From Comamonadaceae bacterium UBA2121 (GTDB taxonomy: Bacteria > Pseudomonadota > Gammaproteobacteria > Burkholderiales > Burkholderiaceae_C), in contig DCYB01000010.1 in NCBI GenBank assembly GCA_002331385.1, positions 124,001-188,000 on the forward strand: a stretch of DNA of 64,000 nucleotides, in the 5' to 3' direction. The notes under the pieces are model-generated. The model searched no databases. It was not told where the DNA came from and saw nothing but the letters and a program-made list of their open reading frames with translations. Positions 1 to 9,623 of this stretch are shown here, piece by piece. Every line of letters begins with the position of its first letter. The stretch's first letter is position 1. Made by a program: the position numbers and the translations under genes.

Positions 1-74
1 ATGGGTGGCACGTCGGGCGGCATCGGCAAGGCTTGTCTTCAGCGGATCGGAGGCGTGGTGCAATCGTGCGTCGA

Positions 75-581
75 TTACAGCACCACGGCCTTTTCGATGA
101 CCACGTCTTCCTTGGGCACGTCGTCGTGAAAACCCTTGCGGCCAGTCTTCACGCCCTTGATCGCGTCGACGATTTCGGTGCCCTTGACCACCTTGCCAAA
201 CACGGCATAGCCCCAGCCTTGCGCGGTGGGGGCGGTGTGGTTCAGGAAGCCGTTGTCGGCGACGTTGATGAAGAACTGTGCCGTGGCAGAGTGCGGGTCG
301 CTTGTGCGGGCCATGGCCAGGGTGTACTTGTCGTTCTTGAGGCCGTTGTTGGCTTCGTTCTCGATCGGCTTGTCCGTGGACTTCTGCTGCATGCCGGGCT
401 CGAACCCGCCGCCCTGGACCATGAAGCCATTGATCACGCGGTGGAATACGGTGCCGTCGTAGAAGCCCTTCTTCACGTAGTTCAGGAAGTTCTCGGCGGA
501 CTTGGGTGCCTTTTCGGCGTCCAGTTCGATCACGATGTTGCCGTGGCCGGCGATGGTCATTTCAACTTGGGGGTTGCTCAT
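75..581 (-). CDS. ppiB: Cytoplasmic cyclophilin-type peptidylprolyl isomerase
   Basis: A 168-residue cyclophilin that catalyses cis-trans isomerisation of peptidyl-proline bonds during folding. The fold covers the whole protein. The catalytic segment [13 protein letters not shown] lies at residues 46-58, with the catalytic arginine at residue 48 and the active-site glutamine at 56; a second signature SATAQFFIN follows near residue 98. There is no signal peptide, so it should act in the cytoplasm. It lies immediately downstream of a second, secreted cyclophilin on the same strand (gap about 38 bases), so the two are probably cotranscribed. Length is normal for bacterial PpiB. Confidence 0.95.
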   Translation of the reverse strand: MSNPQVEMTIAGHGNIVIELDAEKAPKSAENFLNYVKKGFYDGTVFHRVINGFMVQGGGFEPGMQQKSTDKPIENEANNGLKNDKYTLAMARTSDPHSATAQFFINVADNGFLNHTAPTAQGWGYAVFGKVVKGTEIVDAIKGVKTGRKGFHDDVPKEDVVIEKAVVL

Positions 582-619
582 GGTGTGTGTTGCTTTCGGT
601 CGGTTGAAAAACGAGCAGC

Positions 620-1210
620 TTACTGCACAACGGTGGCCGATTGGATCACCACGGGCGTTGTGGGCACATTCTGGTGGCCGCCCTTGTTGCCGGTGCCGAC
701 GGCCCTGATCTTGTCGACCACGTCGGTGCCGGTCACTACTTTGCCGAACACGGCGTAGCCGTGGCCGTCGGGGCTGGGCGCGTTGAGGGAGTCGTTGTTC
801 TTCACGTTGATGAAGAACTGCGAGGTGGCGGAGTTGGGATTGCCAGTGCGTGCCATGGCAATGGTGTACTTGTCGTTCTTCAGGCCGTTGCTGGCTTCCA
901 GCGGAATCGGTGCCTTGGTGGCTTTTTGCTGCATGTCGGGCGTGAAGCCGCCGCCCTGGATCATGAAGCCATCGATCACGCGGTGGAAGATCGTGCCGTC
1001 GTAGTGCTTGTCCTTCACATAGGCGAGGAAGTTCTCGACCGTCTTGGGGGCCTTGGCGGCGTCGAGCTGCAGCACGATGTCACCGAGGCTGGTGCTCAGC
1101 TTGACCTTGGGGGCGGCGTCTTGCGCGAGGGCCGGTGCGCTGGCGAAGATGCCTGCGCAGGCAACGCCGGCGATGGACAGCAGGGTGTGGCGACGGATAC
1201 GTGAAAACAT
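620..1210 (-). CDS. ppiA: Periplasmic cyclophilin-type peptidylprolyl isomerase
   Basis: A 196-residue cyclophilin with an N-terminal signal peptide (basic start MFSRIRRH, then a hydrophobic core ending in APALAQ), so it should fold proteins in the periplasm. The catalytic [13 protein letters not shown] segment and the SATSQFFIN motif are intact. The start at 1210 is preferred over upstream in-frame codons because AGGAG sits about seven bases upstream and the signal peptide begins there. It is closely related to the following ppiB copy, which lacks the signal peptide; the pair looks like an old duplication with division of labour between compartments. Confidence 0.93.
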   Translation of the reverse strand: MFSRIRRHTLLSIAGVACAGIFASAPALAQDAAPKVKLSTSLGDIVLQLDAAKAPKTVENFLAYVKDKHYDGTIFHRVIDGFMIQGGGFTPDMQQKATKAPIPLEASNGLKNDKYTIAMARTGNPNSATSQFFINVKNNDSLNAPSPDGHGYAVFGKVVTGTDVVDKIRAVGTGNKGGHQNVPTTPVVIQSATVVQ

Positions 1211-1417
1211 GGAGATGCTCCTGGGTTCAGTAATTGAGAGAAATGGTGTGAAGGCGTGATGCCCGGTCTGTTGGCTGGATATGCAATGGATCCGGGAGAG
1301 GCGCAAAAGTTTGCACTGCGAATCTGAGTTGGCGTCCGAATTGGAATCGGAATGCGATCGCTATGCCACCAGCCGCTGCGCCGTCCGTTGCTCGCATCGC
1401 GGTGAACGGCGCGCGCG

Positions 1418-2011
1418 TCAGGGCGTGACTTTTTCAGCGCTGGCGGGCGCGGCAGGTGCGTTTGCTGCAGCGGCCGGTGCGGAGTTCGCGCCCGAGAACA
1501 TCTGGCGCAGCAGGGTGAGTTTGGGGTTCACGCTGGTGCTAGTGCGGGGATCGAAGCGCACGGCCTTGTCATACGATTCGGCAGCCAGTCGCGCGTAGAT
1601 GTCGCCCAGGTTTTCGTGTGCGACGGCGTAGTTCGGGTTGCCGCGAATGGCTTGCTCCAGCAGGCGGCGGGACTTGTCCAGCTCGTTCTTCTGGGCATAG
1701 AGCGCAGCAAGGTTGTTGTAGGGCTCGGGCAGCTCGGGGTATTCCTGCGTGATCTGCGTGAAGGTGTCGATCGCCGCATCGGTGCGACCCAGATCGGTCT
1801 GCGCCACGCCGCGCAGGAAGCGCAATTGCGGATCGCGCGGATTGGCGTCGATGCGCTTGTCCAGCGCGGTCAGGGCCTGCTCGGGTTTCTTCTGTTTGAG
1901 CAGGGTGGTGATGCTGGAATACTCGTCTGCATGCGCCCAGGAACTGCCGATGGCACATGCTACAACCAGCAGGCGCAGCAGCGAGTGAACTGTAGAACGT
2001 GGAGAATTCAT
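1418..2011 (-). CDS. Periplasmic tetratricopeptide-repeat protein
   Basis: A 197-residue protein with a signal peptide (hydrophobic stretch LLVVACAIGSSWAHA, residues about 14-28) followed by about three tetratricopeptide repeats (residues about 40-145), including the typical ALTALDKRIDANPRD and PYNNLAALYAQKNELDKSR helices. The C-terminus is an Ala/Pro-rich tail. TPR proteins of this kind are scaffolds for protein contacts; the partner is unknown. It lies between ppiA and the divergent cysS, an arrangement common in Comamonadaceae. No catalytic motif is visible. Confidence 0.85.
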   Translation of the reverse strand: MNSPRSTVHSLLRLLVVACAIGSSWAHADEYSSITTLLKQKKPEQALTALDKRIDANPRDPQLRFLRGVAQTDLGRTDAAIDTFTQITQEYPELPEPYNNLAALYAQKNELDKSRRLLEQAIRGNPNYAVAHENLGDIYARLAAESYDKAVRFDPRTSTSVNPKLTLLRQMFSGANSAPAAAANAPAAPASAEKVTP

Positions 2012-2243
2012 GAGCAGGGTAAAGACTGAGGACGCCCGCCAGAATGCGGCGCGGGCTTATACTGAGGCGAATTGTAGCTGAGGGGGTGTCGAGCCTGTGT
2101 GCTGTTGCAACAGGAGACGCTGCGGGCGTGCCTGTCGCCGCACAGCGTTCGAGGAAGACCCGTTGTGAGCCATCCGTCACCCCGCGCAGCGAGCCCATAG
2201 GCAGGGCCCGAAGCTGCATATCCAAGAATTTCATAAAGTTTCC

Positions 2244-3626
<1,383 letters not shown>

Positions 3627-3685
3627 AGTTGAAGGCTTGTATCGCCGGGTGCATGCGCGCCGTTGTGCTGGAAGGGCATTGATTG

Positions 3686-4357
3686 ATGGCCACCAGCAAG
3701 AAAGCCGCCGATAGCGCGGTTCAAACCTCTTCTGATCTGCAGCCACCGAGCTACTGGCAGGAGGCCTGCAAGCATTTGATGAAGAAGGACCGCGTCATGC
3801 GGCGCCTGATTCCAGAGCTGGGCAATGTCTCGCTCACTTTGCGTGGCGATGCGTTCACCACGCTGGCGCGCAGCATCGTGGGGCAGCAGGTGTCGGTCGC
3901 CTCTGCCCAGCGCGTGTGGGAAAAATTCGCGCTGCTGCCCACGCAGATGACGCCTGCCAACGTGCTGCGCCTGAAGGTGGATGACATGCGCGGCAGCGGG
4001 CTGTCCGCGCGCAAGGTGGAATATCTCGTCGATCTGGCCTTGCACTTCGACAGCGGTCGCCTGCACGTTCACGATTGGGACCAGATGGGGGACGATGCCA
4101 TCGTCGCGGAACTGGTTGCCATTCGCGGCATCAGCCGCTGGACGGCCGACATGTTCCTGCTGTTCCATCTGGGTCGCCCCAACGTGCTGGCGCTGGATGA
4201 CCCTACGTTGCTGCAAGGAATTAGTAACCAATATTTTTCGGGCGAACCCGTGAGCCGCAGTGATGCGCGCGAGGTTGCCGAGGCATGGAAGCCGTGGTGC
4301 AGCGTCGCAAGTTGGTATATTTGGAGATCGCTTGCTCCCATGCCGGTGCAGTGCTGA
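3686..4357 (+). CDS. DNA-3-methyladenine glycosylase (AlkA/HhH-GPD family)
   Basis: A 223-residue base-excision repair glycosylase that removes alkylated purines. The helix-hairpin-helix segment (IRGISRWTADMFLLF, residues about 147-161) is followed by the GPD-type aspartate region (NVLALDDPTLLQG), where the conserved catalytic aspartate sits. The N-terminal part contains the usual SIVGQQVSVASA helix. An in-frame TTG lies directly before the chosen ATG; the ATG is preferred. It is short compared with E. coli AlkA because it lacks the N-terminal beta domain, as is usual for this subfamily. It follows cysS and precedes accA on the same strand. Confidence 0.9.
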   Translation: MATSKKAADSAVQTSSDLQPPSYWQEACKHLMKKDRVMRRLIPELGNVSLTLRGDAFTTLARSIVGQQVSVASAQRVWEKFALLPTQMTPANVLRLKVDDMRGSGLSARKVEYLVDLALHFDSGRLHVHDWDQMGDDAIVAELVAIRGISRWTADMFLLFHLGRPNVLALDDPTLLQGISNQYFSGEPVSRSDAREVAEAWKPWCSVASWYIWRSLAPMPVQC

Positions 4358-4461
4358 CCCTTGACGCAAATAGTTGCAAAGTAAACCGTCAAGCGTCTTA
4401 ATAGCGCTACGCACCCGCTTCGTCGGGGTAGTTTGGGCCATGGAGCCCCTGGAGAAATACG

Positions 4462-5439
4462 TTGGCTAAAAAAACATTTCTGGACTTCGAGCAACCTATC
4501 GCGGAGCTTGAATCCAAGATCGAAGAACTGCGCTACGTGCAGAACGAAAGCGCAGTGGATATCTCGGAAGAGATTGACCAGTTGAGCAAGAAGAGCCATC
4601 AGCTCACCAAGGACATCTACAGCGAACTGTCACCCTGGCAGATCACCAAGATTGCGCGCCATCCAGAGCGTCCCTACACTATGGATTACGTGCGCGAGAT
4701 CTTCACCGATTTCGTCGAGTTGCACGGTGATCGCCACTTTGCCGATGACCTGTCCATCGTGGGCGGACTGGCCCGCTTCAACGGTCATCCCTGTATGGTG
4801 CTCGGCCAGCAGAAAGGTCGCGACACCAAGGAGCGCGCAGCGCGCAATTTCGGCATGAGCCGACCCGAAGGCTATCGCAAGGCGCTGCGCCTGATGAAGA
4901 CGGCAGAAAAGTTCAAGCTGCCGGTGTTCACCTTTGTGGATACGCCCGGTGCCTATCCAGGCATTGACGCGGAAGAGCGCGGTCAGTCCGAGGCCATCGG
5001 CCGCAACATCTTCGAGATGGCGCAACTGGAAGTGCCCATCATCACCACGGTGATCGGAGAAGGCGGCTCGGGTGGCGCGCTGGCTATTTCCGTGGCCGAC
5101 CAGGTCATCATGCTGCAGTATTCGGTGTACTCCGTGATCAGCCCGGAAGGCTGCGCATCGATTCTCTGGAAGACCAGCGACAAGGCGCAGGAAGCTGCAG
5201 ATGCCATGGGCATCACCGCGCACCGCCTGAAGGCGTTGGGGCTGGTGGACAAGATCGTCAACGAACCCGTCGGCGGCGCGCATCGCGATCACAAGCAGAT
5301 GGCCTCGTTCCTGAAGCGCGCACTGAACGACGCCTATCGCCAATTGGCGGACCTGAAGGTCAAAGAGCTGCTGGATCGCCGCTACGAGCGCGTGCAAAGC
5401 TATGGCCGCTTCAACGACACCAAGGCAGACAACCAGTAA
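4462..5439 (+). CDS. accA: Acetyl-CoA carboxylase carboxyltransferase subunit alpha
   Basis: A 325-residue subunit of the carboxyltransferase that transfers carboxylate from carboxybiotin to acetyl-CoA, giving malonyl-CoA for fatty acid synthesis; it works as a heterotetramer with AccD. The start is TTG at 4462: GGAG lies seven bases upstream, and translation from there gives the conserved N-terminus [16 protein letters not shown]. The crotonase-like core includes the glycine-rich [10 protein letters not shown] oxyanion segment near residue 199 and the biotin/CoA contact region VDTPGAYPG near 160. Length is typical. A tilS gene follows. Confidence 0.97.
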   Translation: MAKKTFLDFEQPIAELESKIEELRYVQNESAVDISEEIDQLSKKSHQLTKDIYSELSPWQITKIARHPERPYTMDYVREIFTDFVELHGDRHFADDLSIVGGLARFNGHPCMVLGQQKGRDTKERAARNFGMSRPEGYRKALRLMKTAEKFKLPVFTFVDTPGAYPGIDAEERGQSEAIGRNIFEMAQLEVPIITTVIGEGGSGGALAISVADQVIMLQYSVYSVISPEGCASILWKTSDKAQEAADAMGITAHRLKALGLVDKIVNEPVGGAHRDHKQMASFLKRALNDAYRQLADLKVKELLDRRYERVQSYGRFNDTKADNQ

Positions 5440-5564
5440 ACGCACAGCGAGGCCGTCATCCGTACGGCTTGCGCACACGCACGGCGGCCCTTCGGGGCCG
5501 TTGGCGTTTCCAGCGCATACGGCGTGACTGCGACAATGCATGGTCACGCCGCATCCATAGTCCA

Positions 5565-6506
5565 ATGACCATCGCCTTCGACATTGCCATGCAACGCTTC
5601 ACCCCAGAGCTTCCGCTCGCGGTGGGCTTGAGTGGCGGTGCAGACTCCACGGCACTGCTCACGGCGTGTGCCAGGCGCTGGCCGGGGCAGTTACACGCGC
5701 TGCATGTGCATCATGGCTTGCAGGCGGCAGCAGATGATTTTGAGGCGCACTGTCTGGCGCTTTGTCGGCGTCTGGACGTGCCGCTGCATGTGCGTCGCGT
5801 CGACGCGCGCCACGCGGCAGGCCAAAGTCCGGAAGACGCAGCACGGCAGGCGCGCTACACCGCGCTGGAGGCATTGCTGTCGGGCATCGAGCCGCCGGTG
5901 CGCAGCGTGGCCATCGCCCAGCATGCCGATGACCAGATCGAAACCATCTTGCTCGCACTCTCTCGCGGCGCGGGCGTTGCAGGTCTGGCTGCGATGCCGC
6001 AGACGTGGCGCAGGGCGGGCTTGGAGTGGTACAGACCGCTGCTCCAGGTCAGCGCGTCAGACGTGCGCGAATGGCTGCGGGCGGAGGATATTGCGTGGAT
6101 CGAAGACCCAAGCAACTCGGACGAGCGGTACACGCGCAATCGCATCCGGCGGCAATTACTGCCGACGCTGGACGCGGTGTTTCCACAGTTTCGCGATACC
6201 TTCGCGCGCAGTGCCGACAATGCGGCGCAAGCGGCTGAACTGCTGGACGAGCTTGCGCAGATGGATCTTGCGTGCGTTGGTAGCCCGCCGGATATTGCGC
6301 AGTTGCGCAGCTTGAGTCGAGCCCGGCAGGCGAACGTCCTGCGGCGGTGGCTGCGTCAATCACATGCAACCACGCCCAGTTCTGCCCAGTTGGGTGCATT
6401 GCTCGATCAAGTGGCTGCGTGCACGACGCGAGGGCATCAAATCCACCTCAAGATCGGACGCGGCTACATCGAACGGCGAGGGCGGCTCCTCGATTGGTAC
6501 AATTGA
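5565..6506 (+). CDS. tilS: tRNA(Ile)-lysidine synthetase
   Basis: A 313-residue ATP-dependent enzyme that attaches lysine to C34 of the CAU-anticodon tRNA-Ile, changing it from AUG to AUA decoding. The PP-loop SGGADST is at residues 20-26, and the HADDQIETILLALSRGAG signature lies near residue 127. The N-terminal N-type ATPase domain is complete; the C-terminal region is shorter than in E. coli TilS, as in many betaproteobacteria. The open frame extends upstream, but the ATG at 5565 begins the conserved domain. It lies directly after accA, the standard order in Burkholderiales. Confidence 0.93.
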   Translation: MTIAFDIAMQRFTPELPLAVGLSGGADSTALLTACARRWPGQLHALHVHHGLQAAADDFEAHCLALCRRLDVPLHVRRVDARHAAGQSPEDAARQARYTALEALLSGIEPPVRSVAIAQHADDQIETILLALSRGAGVAGLAAMPQTWRRAGLEWYRPLLQVSASDVREWLRAEDIAWIEDPSNSDERYTRNRIRRQLLPTLDAVFPQFRDTFARSADNAAQAAELLDELAQMDLACVGSPPDIAQLRSLSRARQANVLRRWLRQSHATTPSSAQLGALLDQVAACTTRGHQIHLKIGRGYIERRGRLLDWYN

Positions 6507-6610
6507 CAAGTTTTGGATTTAACTTTTGTACGAAACGGCGACGCGCCAAAACAGCGTTCCAGTCATTCATTGCGTCGTGAACATTCCAGTTTCGTCACCC
6601 CGAATATTCC

Positions 6611-7873
6611 ATGGCACTGATCGTTCATAAATACGGCGGCACATCGATGGGCTCGACAGAGCGCATCAAGAACGTCGCCAAGCGCGTGGCCAAGTGGGCG
6701 CGGGCCGGCCACCAGATGGTGGTGGTGCCCAGCGCCATGAGTGGAGAGACCAACCGCCTGCTGGGCCTGGCCAAAGAGCTGGCCCCCTCGCGTGTTGCCA
6801 CGGCCTATCATCGTGAGCTGGACATGCTGGCCGCCACTGGCGAGCAGGCATCGTCTGCACTGCTGGCCATTGCGCTCCAGGCTGAAGGCATGGAGTCGGT
6901 GAGCTTCGCTGGCTGGCAAGTGCCTGTGCGCACCGATGCCTCCTACACCAAAGCACGCATTGAATCGATCGACGACCAACGCGTGCGCGGTGAACTCGAC
7001 GCTGGCAAAGTGGTCATCGTCACCGGCTTCCAGGGCATCGACCCCGAAGGCAACGTCACTACGCTGGGACGTGGCGGCTCCGACACTTCCGCCGTGGCCA
7101 TTGCTGCTGCGATGAAGGCTGCCGAATGCCTGATCTACACAGATGTTGATGGCGTCTACACCACCGACCCGCGCGTGGTGCCTGAGGCACGCCGCCTCAC
7201 TACACTCAGCTTCGAGGAAATGCTGGAAATGGCGAGCCTTGGCAGCAAGGTGCTGCAGATCCGCTCGGTCGAATTCGCCGGTAAATACAAGGTGCCACTG
7301 CGCGTGCTCTCCAGCTTCACGCCCGTGGACATCGACGTCAATGAAGAGGCCGTATCCGGCACGCTGATCACTTTTGAGGAAGACGAAAAAATGGAAAAAG
7401 CCGTCGTTTCCGGCATTGCCTTCACCCGCGACGAAGCCAAGATCTCCGTCCTCGGCGTGCCCGACACCCCCGGCATCGCCTACCAGATCCTGGGCGCGGT
7501 GGCCGACGCCAACATCGACGTGGATGTGATCATCCAGAACGTGGGCAAAGAAGGCAAGACCGACTTCAGCTTCACGGTCAATCGCAACGACTACCAGCGC
7601 ACTATCGACCTGCTCAAAGACAAGGTCGTGCCCACCCTCGGTGCCGAAGAGGTCGTGGGTGACACCAAGATCGCCAAGGTCAGCATCGTGGGCATCGGCA
7701 TGCGCAGCCACGTCGGCGTCGCCAGCAAGATGTTCCGCGCACTGAGCGAAGAGGGCATCAACATCAAGATGATCTCCACCTCCGAAATCAAAACTTCGGT
7801 CGTGATCGACGAAAAATACGTCGAACTCGCCGTGCGCGCACTGCACAAGGCCTTCGGCCTTGACCAGCAATAA
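6611..7873 (+). CDS. lysC: Aspartate kinase
   Basis: A 420-residue aspartokinase that phosphorylates aspartate, the first step to lysine, threonine, methionine and diaminopimelate. The N-terminal kinase domain starts with KYGGTSMG (residues 7-14) and contains TLGRGGSDTSAVA near residue 152. Two ACT regulatory domains fill residues about 265-420, including VLGVPDTPGIAYQIL and VSIVGIGMRSHVGVA, indicating end-product feedback control. Length fits the class with an alternative internal beta start; I did not assign such an internal start. No clear Shine-Dalgarno is seen. A tRNA-Ser gene follows 63 bases downstream. Confidence 0.96.
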   Translation: MALIVHKYGGTSMGSTERIKNVAKRVAKWARAGHQMVVVPSAMSGETNRLLGLAKELAPSRVATAYHRELDMLAATGEQASSALLAIALQAEGMESVSFAGWQVPVRTDASYTKARIESIDDQRVRGELDAGKVVIVTGFQGIDPEGNVTTLGRGGSDTSAVAIAAAMKAAECLIYTDVDGVYTTDPRVVPEARRLTTLSFEEMLEMASLGSKVLQIRSVEFAGKYKVPLRVLSSFTPVDIDVNEEAVSGTLITFEEDEKMEKAVVSGIAFTRDEAKISVLGVPDTPGIAYQILGAVADANIDVDVIIQNVGKEGKTDFSFTVNRNDYQRTIDLLKDKVVPTLGAEEVVGDTKIAKVSIVGIGMRSHVGVASKMFRALSEEGINIKMISTSEIKTSVVIDEKYVELAVRALHKAFGLDQQ

Positions 7874-7906
7874 ATCAACGGAAAAAAGCGTCTTTTCCCC
7901 AAAACC

Positions 7907-7922
7907 GCCTCAGAACTGAGGC
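7907..7922 (+). promoter_or_regulatory. Hairpin between lysC and tRNA-Ser with adjacent -10-like box
   Basis: A perfect 7-bp inverted repeat (GCCTCAG / CTGAGGC) with a 2-base gap lies between lysC and the tRNA. A CATAAT box (7922-7927) sits ten bases before the mature tRNA 5' end and could be the -10 element of the tRNA promoter. No strong -35 was found, so this is a suggestion only. Confidence 0.35.
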
Positions 7923-7936
7923 ATAATAGCTGGATT

Positions 7937-8029
7937 GGAAACGTGACCGAGTGGCCGAAGGTGCTCCCCTGCTAAGGGAGTATGGGGTGTAGAGCCTCAT
8001 CGAGGGTTCGAATCCCTCCGTTTCCGCCA
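7937..8029 (+). tRNA. tRNA-Ser (anticodon GCT)
   Basis: A full serine tRNA: acceptor stem GGAAACG pairing with CGTTTCC, discriminator G and encoded CCA at the 3' end. The anticodon stem CTCCC/GGGAG encloses loop CTGCTAA with anticodon GCT at 7971-7973. It has the long variable arm expected of class II tRNA-Ser and a normal T arm with GGTTCGAAT. It reads AGC/AGU codons. Confidence 0.97.
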
Positions 8030-8034
8030 AGATG

Positions 8035-8070
8035 AGCCCTGAGTGAGCAATTCACTCGGGGCTTTTTCTT
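8035..8070 (+). terminator. Rho-independent terminator of tRNA-Ser
   Basis: Inverted repeat AGCCCTGAGTGA (8035-8046) and TCACTCGGGGCT (8052-8063) with one G-T pair, followed by a T-rich tail, six bases after the tRNA 3' end. Confidence 0.85.
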
Positions 8071-8679
8071 TTACTTTGCAGCGAAGTCACAAGTCGATTG
8101 GCACTATTTCGCATTGGTGACCAGTCTTGTCGACTGGCGTGGAGATTACGCCCGTGACAGCGCGTTTGCCTGTCCATTGCCAGCCTTGAGGTTCTATTTG
8201 GCGTAGTCCGTCGTCATGACCTGCGGGCTCGTTGGCGTGCTACGTACCAGGGAGCTGCGCCAGTCGAGAGGGCAAACGTGACGGATGTGCTTCGTAGCTC
8301 CTTTGGTGGGCCGTGCCGGATCTTGCATCGCCTGATGCTCCACTTCTCACGTTGTCTCGGCTCGCATGTCAAGGAATGCCCGCAATGGGATCTTTGAATA
8401 CTGAATCTCACCAGACTCGGCGCAGACTGACGCTTGCACTTCTACGAACTAATTTCCACCGCACCCAGTGCTGTCCAATTTTTTATTTGCGCGTATTTGT
8501 TATGGCATGTGCGAAGTGCTTCAGCTTGAGCGCGAACATCGAAAACATCAGCTGCCTCAAACAAAACGCAATTTTTTGAATACCCGGAGAGGCTTGTCCT
8601 AACAGGTTGATTCAACGTCGATAGCTCTTGGCCTTTTTCCTTCATGCTTGCGAGTTTTATGGACTGAGGAGTTGACTGA
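8071..8679. other. Gene-poor stretch behind the tRNA
   Basis: About 600 bases between the tRNA terminator and the DUF3892 gene. Short open frames occur on both strands, but none has a recognisable domain, convincing ribosome binding site or GC-rich third positions. No copy of the tRNA 3' end was found here by eye. It looks like decayed or intergenic accessory DNA. Confidence 0.4.
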
Positions 8680-8973
8680 ATGGGGCAAAATATTCGCATA
8701 ACTTGTGTAAAACTCGATCCTCAACGTGAGCCGTGTGAGCGCGTACGGAAAATAGGTGGCGTCTATCCTGACGGGTCTCGCTGGCAATTAAGGATTGAGG
8801 AAGCCATTGCGGGTGCGTCGGCGGGGAAATGGCATTTCCACGTTGACGGCGATGTTCATTCGATGGTCAAAGTAATTATCGCAACCAGTTCAAGTGGTCA
8901 ACGGTTCTTGAAGAGTCAATACGATGGACTGGAACCGAGTAGCCTGCTTAAGCTGCCGGAGTGTCCAGATTAG
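8680..8973 (+). CDS. DUF3892 domain-containing protein
   Basis: A 97-residue small protein. I recognise the DUF3892 pattern: an N-terminal strand ITCVKLDPQ, a central GGVYPDGSRWQL motif (about residues 26-37), then a helix EEAIAGASAGKW and a C-terminal FLKSQYDGLEPSSLLKLPEC. The function of the family is unknown; members are small soluble proteins often scattered in accessory regions. AGGAG at 8667-8671 lies eight bases before the ATG and supports the start. It stands alone in a gene-poor region downstream of a tRNA, which suggests acquisition by transfer. Confidence 0.75.
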   Translation: MGQNIRITCVKLDPQREPCERVRKIGGVYPDGSRWQLRIEEAIAGASAGKWHFHVDGDVHSMVKVIIATSSSGQRFLKSQYDGLEPSSLLKLPECPD

Positions 8974-9173
8974 TCGGGATGACCACTTCTCGACGGGTAT
9001 GAATAACGCGCCTCTGTGTGTATCGGAAGCCACTTCTTTGCGCACAGCGACAGGTCAAACGTGGTCGCCAGAAGATGCGAAGTCTCACAATGCGCCGTGT
9101 GAAATCGCGCGTTTAGAGGGGGTTGTGACAAGGGAGATCCTGCATAGTCGTCCATGCGATTGGTGATTCGGAT

Positions 9174-9623
9174 TTGACGGCAGTGAGGCTTCGACAATCA
9201 ACTGGTGTTTCCAACGCATTTTCCGAGGAAACGTTGCATTTTTTATACCCATCAGGAGAGTACTTGCGACCATGGAAGCTCGCAAGTCTCGGAATCGGCT
9301 TGTTGATATTGGTTGCCGGTTCGATGCTTACTCCGGCACCTGACTGGGATATTCCAGTCAGTTTCATCATGGGGCTGTCCACGTACATCACTGCACCATG
9401 TTCCTTGAGGGTGTTGCTGGAACGGCGTTGGCGTCAATTTCCGATTGCCTTGCTGGCAATCTGGATTTCGGTGGACGGTTTCTACAGTGGTTATTGGTAT
9501 CTGAAGAATCCCGCAGCGCTGGACTGGATGCGCTCAGCTAACGCCAAAGCGTCCTTTCTCCTATACCTGATATGTGGAGTGATTTGGCTACATCGAGGAA
9601 CTTTGCGCGAGAAGTTTCATTGA
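9174..9623 (+). CDS. Small predicted membrane protein
   Basis: An unrecognised 149-residue protein with about four hydrophobic segments: LASLGIGLLILVAGSML (near residue 37), a stretch around FIMGLSTYITAP (near 65), FPIALLAIWISVDGFYSGYW (near 88) and ASFLLYLICGVIWLH (near 125). Basic residues between the segments fit an inner-membrane protein. The reading frame can only be opened at a TTG at 9174 if the full length is taken; a later start is possible. No catalytic motif is seen. The membrane pattern makes it more credible than other frames in this region, but function is unknown. Confidence 0.5.
   Translation: MTAVRLRQSTGVSNAFSEETLHFLYPSGEYLRPWKLASLGIGLLILVAGSMLTPAPDWDIPVSFIMGLSTYITAPCSLRVLLERRWRQFPIALLAIWISVDGFYSGYWYLKNPAALDWMRSANAKASFLLYLICGVIWLHRGTLREKFH

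Noticed and set aside
1..23. Possible first codons of a further minus-strand gene (lpxH is often downstream of ppiB in this family).
   Set aside because: Only 23 bases are visible, with no clear ribosome binding site; too little to support a feature.
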